NCBI RefSeq assembly: GCF_000688455.1
Contig: NZ_JIAL01000001.1
Location: 2,015,001-2,079,000, forward strand
Reading direction: 5' to 3'
Length of the DNA stretch: 64,000 nt
Origin: Pseudacidobacterium ailaaui
GTDB lineage: Bacteria; Acidobacteriota; Terriglobia; Terriglobales; Acidobacteriaceae
Shown here: piece after piece, positions 28,639 through 36,978 of the stretch
Position numbering within the stretch: the stretch's first letter is position 1
How the letters are laid out: every line of letters starts with the position of its first letter
The notes under the pieces: model-generated
The model's input: the letters and a program-made list of their open reading frames with translations, nothing else
Told to the model about the DNA's origin: nothing
The model's database searches: none
Program-made: the position numbers and the translations under genes

Positions 28639-30990
28639 TTATGTCGTCGGACGCGGCTGGACCGCGATGAACTGGGCAGGAACATAAGTCGTTGAGCTGC
28701 ACAGGTTGGTTCGCGTGCAGGAGGGCAATTGGGGATTGATCGTCTGCCCGGTGTCAGCCGGGGAGGACGTGGAGGTGTCCACAAAATGCACCAGGTTGTC
28801 GCCGGAGGTGCTCACGAAGAACGTCGAGCCGTCCGGACTGAAGGCCCCCGCAATCGGGGCCTGCGCTCCGCTTGCCAGCTGGATCTTCTGGACAGTTCCG
28901 GCCGATCCCGGAGTGCTCGGGATCTCATAAGCCGGTAGAATCCCGCTGGCATTGCTTGCGCTGTAGGTCACAAAAGCCAGCGAGGAATCCTGAGAGGGTA
29001 CGATGCCCGTGATTTCGGTGGGAGTAATACCCAGCGCTGCCTGCATCCATGTTGTGTTGAACTTCAGCGGTGCACCGGTAGTGGCATCCGGACACGCTCC
29101 CGTCGGCGGGCCGGGCGGTACTGAAGCGCTTCCCGATGCAGGGAACTGGATGTCTGTGATCTGCCCGGTGGAGGCCGCCGCGCCCAATACATGACTACCG
29201 TTATACGTGGAAGCCAGGTGGTCTGTGGCCGCAGCTACATTGTCTGCCGGCGGATAATAAGGCGCCTGTCCGTCCGTCGTATTTTTGTTGTAGCAGAAAC
29301 TCCGCGCCGTGGTGGCGGAAACCCCTGTCATATAAAAGCCCACGCTTGGAACTGTTACGGCAACATCCGGTGAACAGAAAGGGTCATAGCTTCCGCTGCC
29401 GTTGTTATTGTTCAGATTGCAATTGCCTCCCTGGCCGGAGGAAAGCGTGTAAGTGTGCCATCCGGTCTGGGTGTTGTAAATGTAAAGGTTGTTCGGCCCT
29501 ACCAGGTACAGGTTCTTTCCATCTGGAGAATATTTGGCCTTGGTCGCCAGACCCTGCGTGCTGGTAAAGGAGCTGCCGCTGCTGCTGTATTTATACAGAT
29601 AAATGATCTGGTTGATCTGGTCGTTGATGACCACCGTTGAGCTGTCGGGAGAAACAGCCAGCACGACGCCAGGAACATTGGGATCTTCTTTTGTCAGCGA
29701 GCTGGTTGTAGCGCTGACAATCATCAGTTCGTGATAACTGCCGAAGTACAGGTTTTGTCCATTCTGGTCCAGGACCATGGAGTTCGGGATGTAAGGCAGC
29801 TTCACCGGGGCTGGCGTTCCTGTGGCCACCAGGTCGACGGGGGTGAAGTATTGTGACTGCGAAGAAGCCAGCCAGAGTTTTGAACTGCTTCGTCCCGGGG
29901 TTTTCACAAACACAGGATTGCTCGTGACCGGCAGGCCTGTGCCAAGCTGGCCAATGATGTTAATGGGTGCCGGGTTGCAGGTTCCGGGCTGGCAGATGGC
30001 CGTGACCGTTGCCGTAGCCGGATAGCTGGGGGTAATTCCGCCTGCGCTGCTTACGCTGATGTCTTTGGGCTGTGTCGAGGCGAAATCCAGGGAAAGCCCT
30101 CCGATGGTCGCACCGGTTGTGTCCGTGATGGTTGTGCTGAGCGTCGGAACAGAGCTGGCGCTGACGCTCACAGGAGTGGGGTATCCCGTGGACCCATTCA
30201 GCGCGAGGGAGATGTTTTTGGGCGGGCAGGTGAAGAAGTATCCGGCTGCCGAGGTCACGCTCGAAAGCGTCGCGTTGATGACGGTTGATCCGGGCAGGTG
30301 CGCTGTGGCCACGCCGTTGACCGTGCCTGCGGCGGAAGTGTCGCTGATGTTGGTAATCGAGACGATCGTCGAATCCACCGGAGTGTAAGTGACGGTCCCC
30401 ACGTAACTGGAGTTGATTGGGTTGCCCTCACTGTCGTAAACCACAGTGCTGCTCGTCAGCGGCTCAGCCAGAGTGTTGTTCTGCGAAACGCAGGAGGTCT
30501 GTGATCCGATCGTGATAGCAGAAATCGGTGGGTGGACATAGACGTAGACCGGGTTGCTGGTCACAGCGGACGCGCTGGCAGTCACCTGGGCCACTCCCGG
30601 TTGTGTCGCCGGCGTGCAGATGGTGAAGTCCGGAATACCAGAGGGACTGTGGCGGTTCCAGGTGCCGGCGCAAAGCTGGCCTGTGCTCGGATTGATGTCC
30701 ACAAGGTTGAGATTTGTGGACCCATAAACATAGTGGGCAACACTGACCGTCCCGCCGTTGCAGTTATATCCGGTCGGAGAGTTTACCTGACCAATCTGTC
30801 CGTAGGAGAGCGAAATGCCAGTCGTGGCCGGTCCCAGGATGATATGGTCCAGGTCCGTGACCTTCTCACCGTATCCGTGTCCATTCTTGACGCAATAGTT
30901 GTTGGGATTCGTGCCACCACAGCCTGCAATGGAGATGCCGACAGGAACAGAAAAGACGATGACTGCAATCAGGGCGAAAAACCGCTGCAT
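28639..30990 (-). CDS. Large lipoprotein with Ig-like and beta-propeller-like regions
   Basis: 783 aa from ATG 30990 (GGGGAGG upstream; the longer open frame to 31146 has no better start). The signal peptide ends SIAGC, giving lipid-modified Cys24. The first half is Ser/Thr/Val-rich with repeating Ig-like segments (for example PISAITIGSQTSC and SLALNGSTGYPTPVSVSAS). The second half contains YncE-like propeller turns such as SPDGKNLYLVGPNNLYIYN and SPDGSTFFVSTSGDNLVHF. Function is unknown; cell-surface binding or structural roles are typical for such architectures. It has its own promoter and terminator, so it is probably monocistronic. Confidence 0.75.
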   Translation of the reverse strand: MQRFFALIAVIVFSVPVGISIAGCGGTNPNNYCVKNGHGYGEKVTDLDHIILGPATTGISLSYGQIGQVNSPTGYNCNGGTVSVAHYVYGSTNLNLVDINPSTGQLCAGTWNRHSPSGIPDFTICTPATQPGVAQVTASASAVTSNPVYVYVHPPISAITIGSQTSCVSQNNTLAEPLTSSTVVYDSEGNPINSSYVGTVTYTPVDSTIVSITNISDTSAAGTVNGVATAHLPGSTVINATLSSVTSAAGYFFTCPPKNISLALNGSTGYPTPVSVSASSVPTLSTTITDTTGATIGGLSLDFASTQPKDISVSSAGGITPSYPATATVTAICQPGTCNPAPINIIGQLGTGLPVTSNPVFVKTPGRSSSKLWLASSQSQYFTPVDLVATGTPAPVKLPYIPNSMVLDQNGQNLYFGSYHELMIVSATTSSLTKEDPNVPGVVLAVSPDSSTVVINDQINQIIYLYKYSSSGSSFTSTQGLATKAKYSPDGKNLYLVGPNNLYIYNTQTGWHTYTLSSGQGGNCNLNNNNGSGSYDPFCSPDVAVTVPSVGFYMTGVSATTARSFCYNKNTTDGQAPYYPPADNVAAATDHLASTYNGSHVLGAAASTGQITDIQFPASGSASVPPGPPTGACPDATTGAPLKFNTTWMQAALGITPTEITGIVPSQDSSLAFVTYSASNASGILPAYEIPSTPGSAGTVQKIQLASGAQAPIAGAFSPDGSTFFVSTSGDNLVHFVDTSTSSPADTGQTINPQLPSCTRTNLCSSTTYVPAQFIAVQPRPTT

Positions 30991-31036
30991 GAAACCTCCC
31001 CGTCTGTATATGGACTTGCCAGCCAGACGGTTGTCA

Positions 31037-31062
31037 CTGCCGGAAGCTGACGCCTCCGGCAG
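31037..31062 (-). other. Leader hairpin upstream of the lipoprotein gene
   Basis: CTGCCGGA (31062-31055 on the minus strand) pairs perfectly with TCCGGCAG, 10-nt loop, and CGTCTG/CAGACG (31001-31029) forms a second stem nearer the start. No U-tract follows, so these look like 5'UTR structure rather than a terminator. Confidence 0.45.
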
Positions 31063-31073
31063 CCCTCTTATGA

Positions 31074-31102
31074 AAGATAAAATCCTGAAGTTTGAGTGTA
31101 AA
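31074..31102 (-). promoter_or_regulatory. Sigma-70 promoter candidate for the 28639-30990 gene
   Basis: On the minus strand TTTACA (31102-31097), 17-nt spacer, TATCTT (31079-31074). It implies a leader of about 75-80 nt containing two hairpins. Confidence 0.6.
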
Positions 31103-31132
31103 AGCTGGCAGGAAGATGAGCAAGCGGCAGAA

Positions 31133-32623
31133 TCATGAAGAAGCAAGAGGCAATACCATCCGTACCACCGTGCCCTGGGCGATCCGGCTGCGTACCCGGA
31201 GCCAACCCCGGTGCCGGTCCACGATCTCTTTTGAGATCCAAAGCCCTAGTCCTGTGCCTACGTCTTTCTTGGTTGTAAAGAACGGCTCAAAGATTTTCTT
31301 CAGTACCTCCCGCGTCATGCCCTGGCCGCTGTCGGCGACCAGGACGGACACGCCATCTTCGCGGCTTCCGTTCCTGAAAAAAGCATTCTGCTTTACCCGG
31401 ATCCGAATCTCCCCGCCAGGTTTTGAGGCATCGGCCGAATTCATAATCAGGTTCGAAAGCACTTGCCGGATCTCGCCTGGAACTCCATTGATTTGAACGG
31501 GTTGCAGCTTCAAGGTGACGGAAAGGCCGCGGTTCCTCAAGTGGGGCGTTAAGATCGAGACCACCTGCTCCACCTCGGCCGCCAGGTCAAACTGCTGCGG
31601 CGAGAGAGGCGCGCGATAAAAATTCAGGGTCTGACGCGCAATATGGGCCACGCGCTGCAATTCCTGGTCTGCCCCGCTCAGCAGTTGTGCCAGCTCTCCG
31701 GTGGCCTGGCTCCGGGCAAGAAAAACCAGATTCGTCAACGCTTCCAGTGGATTATTAATTTCATGCGCTATCGTTGCCGCCAGTCTCCCCGCTGCTGCCA
31801 GCTTTTCGGTGCGCCGCAGCAGTTCTTCACTGCGCTTCTGGGTTGTCAGATCGGCCAGAAATACCGCCATCTGATAGTCTTCCGTCCGTCCATGCGGGTT
31901 CAGGACCGTGATGCCTGCGAGCACCTCAACCGTGGACCCGTCTTTTTTCGTGCAGGTGGTTTCAAACAGTTCGCGCTGCAGCGTGTGTTGCTGCAGGCCG
32001 GCGTGGGCCTTGCTGAGTGGCGGACAGATCGTCTGCAGTGTGCGCTTTTCTGATGCTAGGAGACCTGCCTCAAATCCCAGCATGTGCTCGGCCGCCTCAT
32101 TGGCATAGAGGACCTGTCCCTGGACGTCACAAAGGAACAGTCCCATCGGCATGGCCTCTACCAGCCGGTCAAACCGCTGTTTGCTGGTGCGCAGGGCCTC
32201 TTCCATGGCCCGCTGAGAGCGGCGTGTTGCCGCTTCACAGATCTCGCGCTGGATGGCAGGCACCAGTCTGGCGAGGTTCTGTTTGCTCACATAATCATTT
32301 GCGCCAGCACGCATGGCCTCCACCGCCGTCTCTTCTGAGATGACGCCGGACATCATGATGAAGGGGATGTCCTGGTCCAGAGAACGCAGCAGTTTCAGGG
32401 CCTCCGGGCCGCTGAAGCTGGGAAGCTTGTAGTCTGCTAAGACGATGTCCGGCGGAGAAGACTGGCGCAGCAGCTCTTCCATCTCCTGTGCCGTGTCTAC
32501 CCTCCGCAACCTTACGCTCAGGCCCTCTCGCTTCAGATGCCTTTCGAGAAGGAAAGCATCATCCGGGTTGTCCTCGACCAGCAGAATTGAAATGGGTCTC
32601 TGGTTTAACTCAGTGGCGGACAT
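31133..32623 (-). CDS. REC-PAS hybrid sensor histidine kinase
   Basis: 496 aa from ATG 32623, 19 nt inside the 3' end of the upstream regulator gene; a TTG at 32641 is an alternative start. Order of domains: N-terminal receiver (ILLVEDNPDD, phospho-acceptor Asp64 in VLADYKLP), a PAS domain (FDRLVEAMPMGLFLCDVQGQVLYANEAAEHMLG), then a dimerisation/histidine region with His287 in TIAHEINNPLEAL, and an ATP-binding domain (NLIMNSADAS, VADSGQGMT, GTGLGLWI). No transmembrane helix, so cytoplasmic. A receiver at the front of a kinase means its activity can be set by another kinase, most simply the one encoded at 33074. Confidence 0.9.
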   Translation of the reverse strand: MSATELNQRPISILLVEDNPDDAFLLERHLKREGLSVRLRRVDTAQEMEELLRQSSPPDIVLADYKLPSFSGPEALKLLRSLDQDIPFIMMSGVISEETAVEAMRAGANDYVSKQNLARLVPAIQREICEAATRRSQRAMEEALRTSKQRFDRLVEAMPMGLFLCDVQGQVLYANEAAEHMLGFEAGLLASEKRTLQTICPPLSKAHAGLQQHTLQRELFETTCTKKDGSTVEVLAGITVLNPHGRTEDYQMAVFLADLTTQKRSEELLRRTEKLAAAGRLAATIAHEINNPLEALTNLVFLARSQATGELAQLLSGADQELQRVAHIARQTLNFYRAPLSPQQFDLAAEVEQVVSILTPHLRNRGLSVTLKLQPVQINGVPGEIRQVLSNLIMNSADASKPGGEIRIRVKQNAFFRNGSREDGVSVLVADSGQGMTREVLKKIFEPFFTTKKDVGTGLGLWISKEIVDRHRGWLRVRSRIAQGTVVRMVLPLASS

Positions 32624-33030
32624 TCGTTCAGCACCAACCAATACATTCCCAGCTGCTGGGTCGCCTGGGCAAAATCTGCAAAATTTACGGGTTTGCGGAT
32701 GTAACTGTTCACGCCGAGCTGATAGCTGCGCACTACGTCCCGCTCTTCATCCGAGGAGGTCAGCACGACCACTGGAAGCATGCGTGTTGTGTCGCTTTCT
32801 CGGATCCGCCGGAGGACCTCCAGACCGTCTACCTTCGGCAGTTTCAGATCAAGCAGCACGACCTGCGGACGGACAGCGTCCTCTCCGAGCAGGACCTCGA
32901 TGGCCTCTTCTCCATCGCGGGCCACCCGGATTTCGTTGGCAATATTGGCCTTCTTCAGGGCGCGGATCGTCAACAACTCATGATCGGGGTCATCTTCAAC
33001 AAGCAGAATGGTTCGCATATTTGATGGCAT
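32605..33030 (-). CDS. Single-domain response regulator (Rcp1/CheY-like)
   Basis: 141 aa, nearly all one receiver domain: acidic pocket in LLVEDDPDHELL, phospho-acceptor Asp61 in VVLLDLKLPKVDG, the switch Thr in VVVLTSSDEE, and the conserved Lys in YIRKPVNF. No DNA-binding or enzymatic output domain. This type is usually partnered with phytochrome-like kinases and passes phosphate or acts by protein contact. It lies between a CHASE3 kinase and a REC-PAS kinase, overlapping the latter by 19 nt, which suggests a three-step relay. Confidence 0.92.
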   Translation of the reverse strand: MPSNMRTILLVEDDPDHELLTIRALKKANIANEIRVARDGEEAIEVLLGEDAVRPQVVLLDLKLPKVDGLEVLRRIRESDTTRMLPVVVLTSSDEERDVVRSYQLGVNSYIRKPVNFADFAQATQQLGMYWLVLNECPPLS

Positions 33031-33073
33031 AACGATTGTTTACCTGTTCGTCCGGGAATTGGGCAGATAGCAC

Positions 33074-34507
33074 TCAGGATAAGCTAAACCAGAAGGTCGC
33101 GCCACGGCCCACCTCCCCATGCGCGCGCATGTGTCCGTGATGGCGGCGGATGACGCGGGCGACCGTAGCCAGTCCAATACCGGAGCCTTTAAAGTCCTTG
33201 TCGCCATGAAGGCGGTTAAAGGCGCCAAAGAGACGGTCTGCATATTGCATGTCAAAACCGGCGCCATTGTCGCGGACAAACCAGGCTTGTTCCTGCTCGT
33301 CCCATCCGAACCGGATCTCTGCCACCGGGATCTTCGATGTAAATTTAACGGCATTGTCAAAAAGGTTCTCCAGGGCCACACGTACCAGTCGCGGATCTCC
33401 CTCGGCGGTCTTGCCTTCTTCGATGAAGAAATGTATCTCCCGGTTTGGATGCGCCTGCTGGAGGGTCTCAGCAATGGAATTTGCCATGGCGCTGATATCA
33501 AAGGGCTCGCGTACCAGCTCTGCGCGGGTCACCCGGGAAAGCTGGAGCAGGGCATCAATCAACTGGCCCATCCGCTGGACGCCCGTGCGTACGCGCCGGA
33601 TATAGTCCCGCCCCACGTCGTCCACGATTCCGGCATAGTCTTCTTCGAGCGCCAGGCTAAACCCATCGATGGTGCGCAGAGGAGCGCGCAGGTCATGGGA
33701 GACTGAGTAGCTGAACGCTTCCAGCTCGCGGTTGATGGTCTCTAGTTCGGCCGTACGGATTCTTACCCGCTCCTCCAGCGTCTCGTTCAGGCGCTGGATT
33801 TCCTCCGCCCGCTGCTCGCTCTCGCGGCGCGCCAGCGCTGCTTCCTCTGCCGCTGCTTCCGTCTGGATGCGCAGGTCCCGCTCCCGCGCAATATAACGGT
33901 ACAGTACGAGGGCCAGCAGAAGGTCCAGCAGGGAGGTGAAAGCAAAGCTCAGCCGCGCGCTCAGGATCGACCGTTGCCCCGAGGAAAGACGGTTGGCCAG
34001 CAAATGCTCTTCCTCGGCCAGCATGGCTTCAGAAAGCCGTCGAAACTTCCCCATGACCCTGGAGTCTGAAGCCAGAAAACTCTGTACTTCTTTCTCGCTG
34101 AGAGGGTGCGATTGGCGGGCAGAGATCATCGCCCCATAGGCCGCATTCATCTCATCGACAATGCCGCGCATCGCGGCCACATTTTGCTGCTGGACTGGGT
34201 TGTCGGCGGTAAATTCCTCGACCGTGGCCATCCCGTCAGGCAGGTCTTCCAGTGCGGAATGATAGGTTTGTACATAGCGCTGGTCTCCAGAAAGCAGGTA
34301 TCCGCGCACGGATGTCTGCACTTCATTCGCATCGGCCGAAAGTTTCTCCACCTGGCTGATGACCTGCCGCGTGTGCTGGATCCATGACTGGCTCCGCACG
34401 ACGACGTTCATCGAATAAAAGGCGATCCACGTGTTAAAGGCGATGATTGCAATGGCGGTAAATCCAATCGCGGGCGCTAAAACTCGGTTGGTCGGTTTTT
34501 TCTTCAT
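33074..34507 (-). CDS. CHASE3-domain membrane sensor histidine kinase
   Basis: 477 aa. Two transmembrane helices (about residues 11-32 and 180-200) flank an extracytoplasmic helical CHASE3 sensor region (VRGYLLSGDQRYVQTYHSAL is its hallmark). A coiled coil (AAAEEAALARRESEQRAEEIQRL) leads to the HisKA domain, ELEAFSYSVSHDLRAPLRTIDGF with His271, and an HATPase domain (LFDNAVKF, VRDNGAGFDMQYADRLFGAF, GSGIGLATV). The kinase core resembles those of bacteriophytochromes, although no chromophore domain is present. First gene of the three-gene signalling cluster. The signal sensed is unknown. Confidence 0.92.
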   Translation of the reverse strand: MKKKPTNRVLAPAIGFTAIAIIAFNTWIAFYSMNVVVRSQSWIQHTRQVISQVEKLSADANEVQTSVRGYLLSGDQRYVQTYHSALEDLPDGMATVEEFTADNPVQQQNVAAMRGIVDEMNAAYGAMISARQSHPLSEKEVQSFLASDSRVMGKFRRLSEAMLAEEEHLLANRLSSGQRSILSARLSFAFTSLLDLLLALVLYRYIARERDLRIQTEAAAEEAALARRESEQRAEEIQRLNETLEERVRIRTAELETINRELEAFSYSVSHDLRAPLRTIDGFSLALEEDYAGIVDDVGRDYIRRVRTGVQRMGQLIDALLQLSRVTRAELVREPFDISAMANSIAETLQQAHPNREIHFFIEEGKTAEGDPRLVRVALENLFDNAVKFTSKIPVAEIRFGWDEQEQAWFVRDNGAGFDMQYADRLFGAFNRLHGDKDFKGSGIGLATVARVIRRHHGHMRAHGEVGRGATFWFSLS

Positions 34508-34541
34508 GCGTAGGTTTCATTGTAGGGGTATGGAGATGCAG

Positions 34542-34576
34542 AAAAAACGGGTGACGGACACGCATCACGTCACCCG
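34542..34576 (-). terminator. Rho-independent terminator of the S53 peptidase gene
   Basis: CGGGTGACG (34576-34568 on the minus strand) pairs with CGTCACCCG (34556-34548), followed by TTTTTT. It separates the peptidase gene from the sensor-kinase cluster. Confidence 0.85.
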
Positions 34577-34593
34577 CATGTTGTGCTACAGAC

Positions 34594-36627
34594 TTACTTG
34601 GCTGCGGCAGCCGCGTTAATAAATGACAGTCCTTTGGGTATGCCCAGCCCAGTCACGTTGTCCCATCCCTGGGTGACCATCAGGGAGGTGTCTGTGCCAA
34701 AGCTCAGATCCACGATTTCTCCGGTCCCCTCCAGGTTCCACGCGGCACTGTAATACTGCGTGGTTGCATAGAGCGGCGCCAGAAGGGAGTCGGAAGAGTA
34801 GTAGGTGGCTCCCTGCGAATTAAAGATGATTCCCGCAACGTTTGTGGGGCTTGCGACGGGAACGATGTCCTGGATCGCCGACGAGGGCAGATGGTAGAGA
34901 AGAGGCGCCGCTTGTCCCAGCGACTTGCCCGCCTTCTGCTCTGCTATGGCCCAGATGGCGGAAAAGATAGGACAGGCAAGACTGGTACCGCCAATTCCGG
35001 CCTGCGCCTGTCCATTTTCTACAAACACCACACCGGTATAAGGATCGGCCAGCGCAGAGATGTCCGGTTCCTGCCGCCCTGTTCCGGAGAAAGACTTCTG
35101 CCACCAGGGTTTGCTGATGAAAGTGCTTTCGCCTCCGCCTGCTCCTCCTAAAAAGCCGTAAATCAGAGGCGGATCAAAAACGCTGTCCAGTGCCGCGGAG
35201 AGGATCGCGGCATTGTTTCCCCACCCGACTTCCGCGCCAGTCGTGCTTCCGTTGGGAATGCCGATGCTGGTGCCTCCGATGGCTGTCACGTATTCTGAGG
35301 TGGCCGGATACGACTGTCCACCCCCGCTCGGCGATCCGGTGCCTTCATCGCCCCCATCGCCGCTTGAAAAATTCACGGCAATTCCGGCAGCTGCCGCCGC
35401 TTTCAGGACCTGCTCAAACCCTGCAACGGTATGTGCACCGAAAAGCGCTTCAGGATACCCATAGCTGTTGGAAATGATGTTGCCCAGCTTGTGCGTCCGT
35501 GCATAGTCAATTCCATATTCGAGTTCCTCCCAGTCCTGCGTAGGCATGATTTCAATGATGATGTTTGCCTCAGGAGCGATGGAGTGCACCCATTCCACGT
35601 CCAGCGAAGCCTCACCCTGCCAGTTCTCGTACAACAGGGCCAGTTGCGTCGGCTTGCCGTCCGGATACACCACCTTAAAGTTCGATGAGGTGATCGCCGG
35701 CAGGCCGCTGAGCTGCGAGAACATCTTCAGGTCGCTGGTCAGCAGATTTCCGTCTGTCGGGCCGTCCACGATAACGATGGTTTGACCTTTGCCGGTGAGG
35801 CCGGCTTTGTAGGCGGCAGTGAGTCCGTAGTGCTGTTGCAGCTGCGATGGCGTCCAGCTGCAAATCAACCCATTCTGGGCGTACAGGTTGCCATAATACT
35901 GGCCCACGGGCAGGGACGCCCCCTTCGTCGTGAGCGTAATGGGAGCAGGATTTTGGAAGCAGTTGTTGGTGGCAATTGCAGCAAAGCCTCCCGTGCTGGC
36001 TTGTAAGGCTGCCATTCGTCTGGCTGGGAGCGTCCTTGCATTTCCCGTTCTGGGGTCGGTCTGAAATTTCACAAAAGGCCGCATGGGAAAGCCTGTCAGC
36101 CCGGTAATGCCCTCAATCAGGGCGCCAGCCGGACCTTGCAGCTGCGCCGAAGTCATATTGGCATGAAAGACCTGTCCCTGCCGCTCCAGCTCGTGGATCT
36201 GTGTGTGAAATGCACTCTCCACGCTCGATGCAGGGCCATGCACGCGAATGGAAAGATTGTCCGGACTGATGGAGAGAATGGACAACCCCTGGGCCTTTAA
36301 TTCTTTGGTCACAGTTTCCACATCTGCCGCAGAGGGGCCGTACTTTGCAATGTCGCTGTTGCTCAGCCATTGATGATAAGTGGGAGAGCCAGGCGTGTAG
36401 AGTCCCCGTAGCACTTGATCAAATGCGCCCTGGTTGCGCATCTTCAAATGCACGGTAAAAGTCAGAGGTTGTGTCGGTTGGACAGGGCCATGGTCGGAAG
36501 AAACGCGGACCACCTGTGGACGTTCGATGACGGCTTGTGAGTGGATCACTGGAGCAGACAGAACGGCGCTGCCAGCCAGCAGCACCCACGTGGGGAGGTG
36601 TGCTTTCTGCAACATAATGAGGTTCAT
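34594..36627 (-). CDS. Secreted S53 (sedolisin/kumamolisin-type) peptidase
   Basis: 677 aa with a signal peptide (TWVLLAGSAVLSAPVIHSQA), a pro-kumamolisin activation domain (about residues 40-190) and a catalytic domain. Acid-active serine-carboxyl endopeptidase. The four catalytic residues line up: Glu339 and Asp343 in GEASLDVEW, oxyanion Asp424 in FSSGDGGD, and Ser549 in GGTSLACP. The C-terminal LSFGTDTSL...GWDNVTGLG holds the calcium-site region. Such enzymes work at low pH and are frequent in acidophilic acidobacteria. It is followed by a strong terminator. Its neighbour is another secreted peptidase (S9). Confidence 0.93.
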   Translation of the reverse strand: MNLIMLQKAHLPTWVLLAGSAVLSAPVIHSQAVIERPQVVRVSSDHGPVQPTQPLTFTVHLKMRNQGAFDQVLRGLYTPGSPTYHQWLSNSDIAKYGPSAADVETVTKELKAQGLSILSISPDNLSIRVHGPASSVESAFHTQIHELERQGQVFHANMTSAQLQGPAGALIEGITGLTGFPMRPFVKFQTDPRTGNARTLPARRMAALQASTGGFAAIATNNCFQNPAPITLTTKGASLPVGQYYGNLYAQNGLICSWTPSQLQQHYGLTAAYKAGLTGKGQTIVIVDGPTDGNLLTSDLKMFSQLSGLPAITSSNFKVVYPDGKPTQLALLYENWQGEASLDVEWVHSIAPEANIIIEIMPTQDWEELEYGIDYARTHKLGNIISNSYGYPEALFGAHTVAGFEQVLKAAAAAGIAVNFSSGDGGDEGTGSPSGGGQSYPATSEYVTAIGGTSIGIPNGSTTGAEVGWGNNAAILSAALDSVFDPPLIYGFLGGAGGGESTFISKPWWQKSFSGTGRQEPDISALADPYTGVVFVENGQAQAGIGGTSLACPIFSAIWAIAEQKAGKSLGQAAPLLYHLPSSAIQDIVPVASPTNVAGIIFNSQGATYYSSDSLLAPLYATTQYYSAAWNLEGTGEIVDLSFGTDTSLMVTQGWDNVTGLGIPKGLSFINAAAAAK

Positions 36628-36978
36628 CTCCTGTGTAGATAGGGGACAGGCAATTACGTCTGCAAACGTGCATCGCCAGACGCAGGAAGAACAGGAAGAA
36701 CGATTTTCGGAACCTTGAGAATCGGCAGAAGGCCGGAAAGTACGACAACGAGAGACGTTGAAATTTCGTTTCTATCTCATTACAGCAGTGTGTATCACTC
36801 TGGCATAGCTATCGACAGGTCGTCAACTCTTCGGCGAGAAAGTGATGTGGTCTCCAACAGGGCCAAAAGATGGAGATAAGAAAAAGGTCTCAACCCCACG
36901 TTCAGCCCCTGAGAATCGGGACCATCCTGGCCCAGTCCGACAATAAGGCCAGTCCCTGACAATCGCCCCCCGTCTTGA
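36628..36978. other. Intergenic stretch between S53 and S9 peptidase genes
   Basis: 351 nt. On the minus strand GGGACTGGCC and GGCCAGGATGGTCCC (about 36961-36916) can form a bulged stem soon after the S9 stop, and TGAGACCTTTTTC lies further on, so it may contain a weak terminator for the S9 gene. The S53 promoter should lie at the other end but I see no convincing -35/-10 pair. No coding sequence is supported. Confidence 0.4.
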
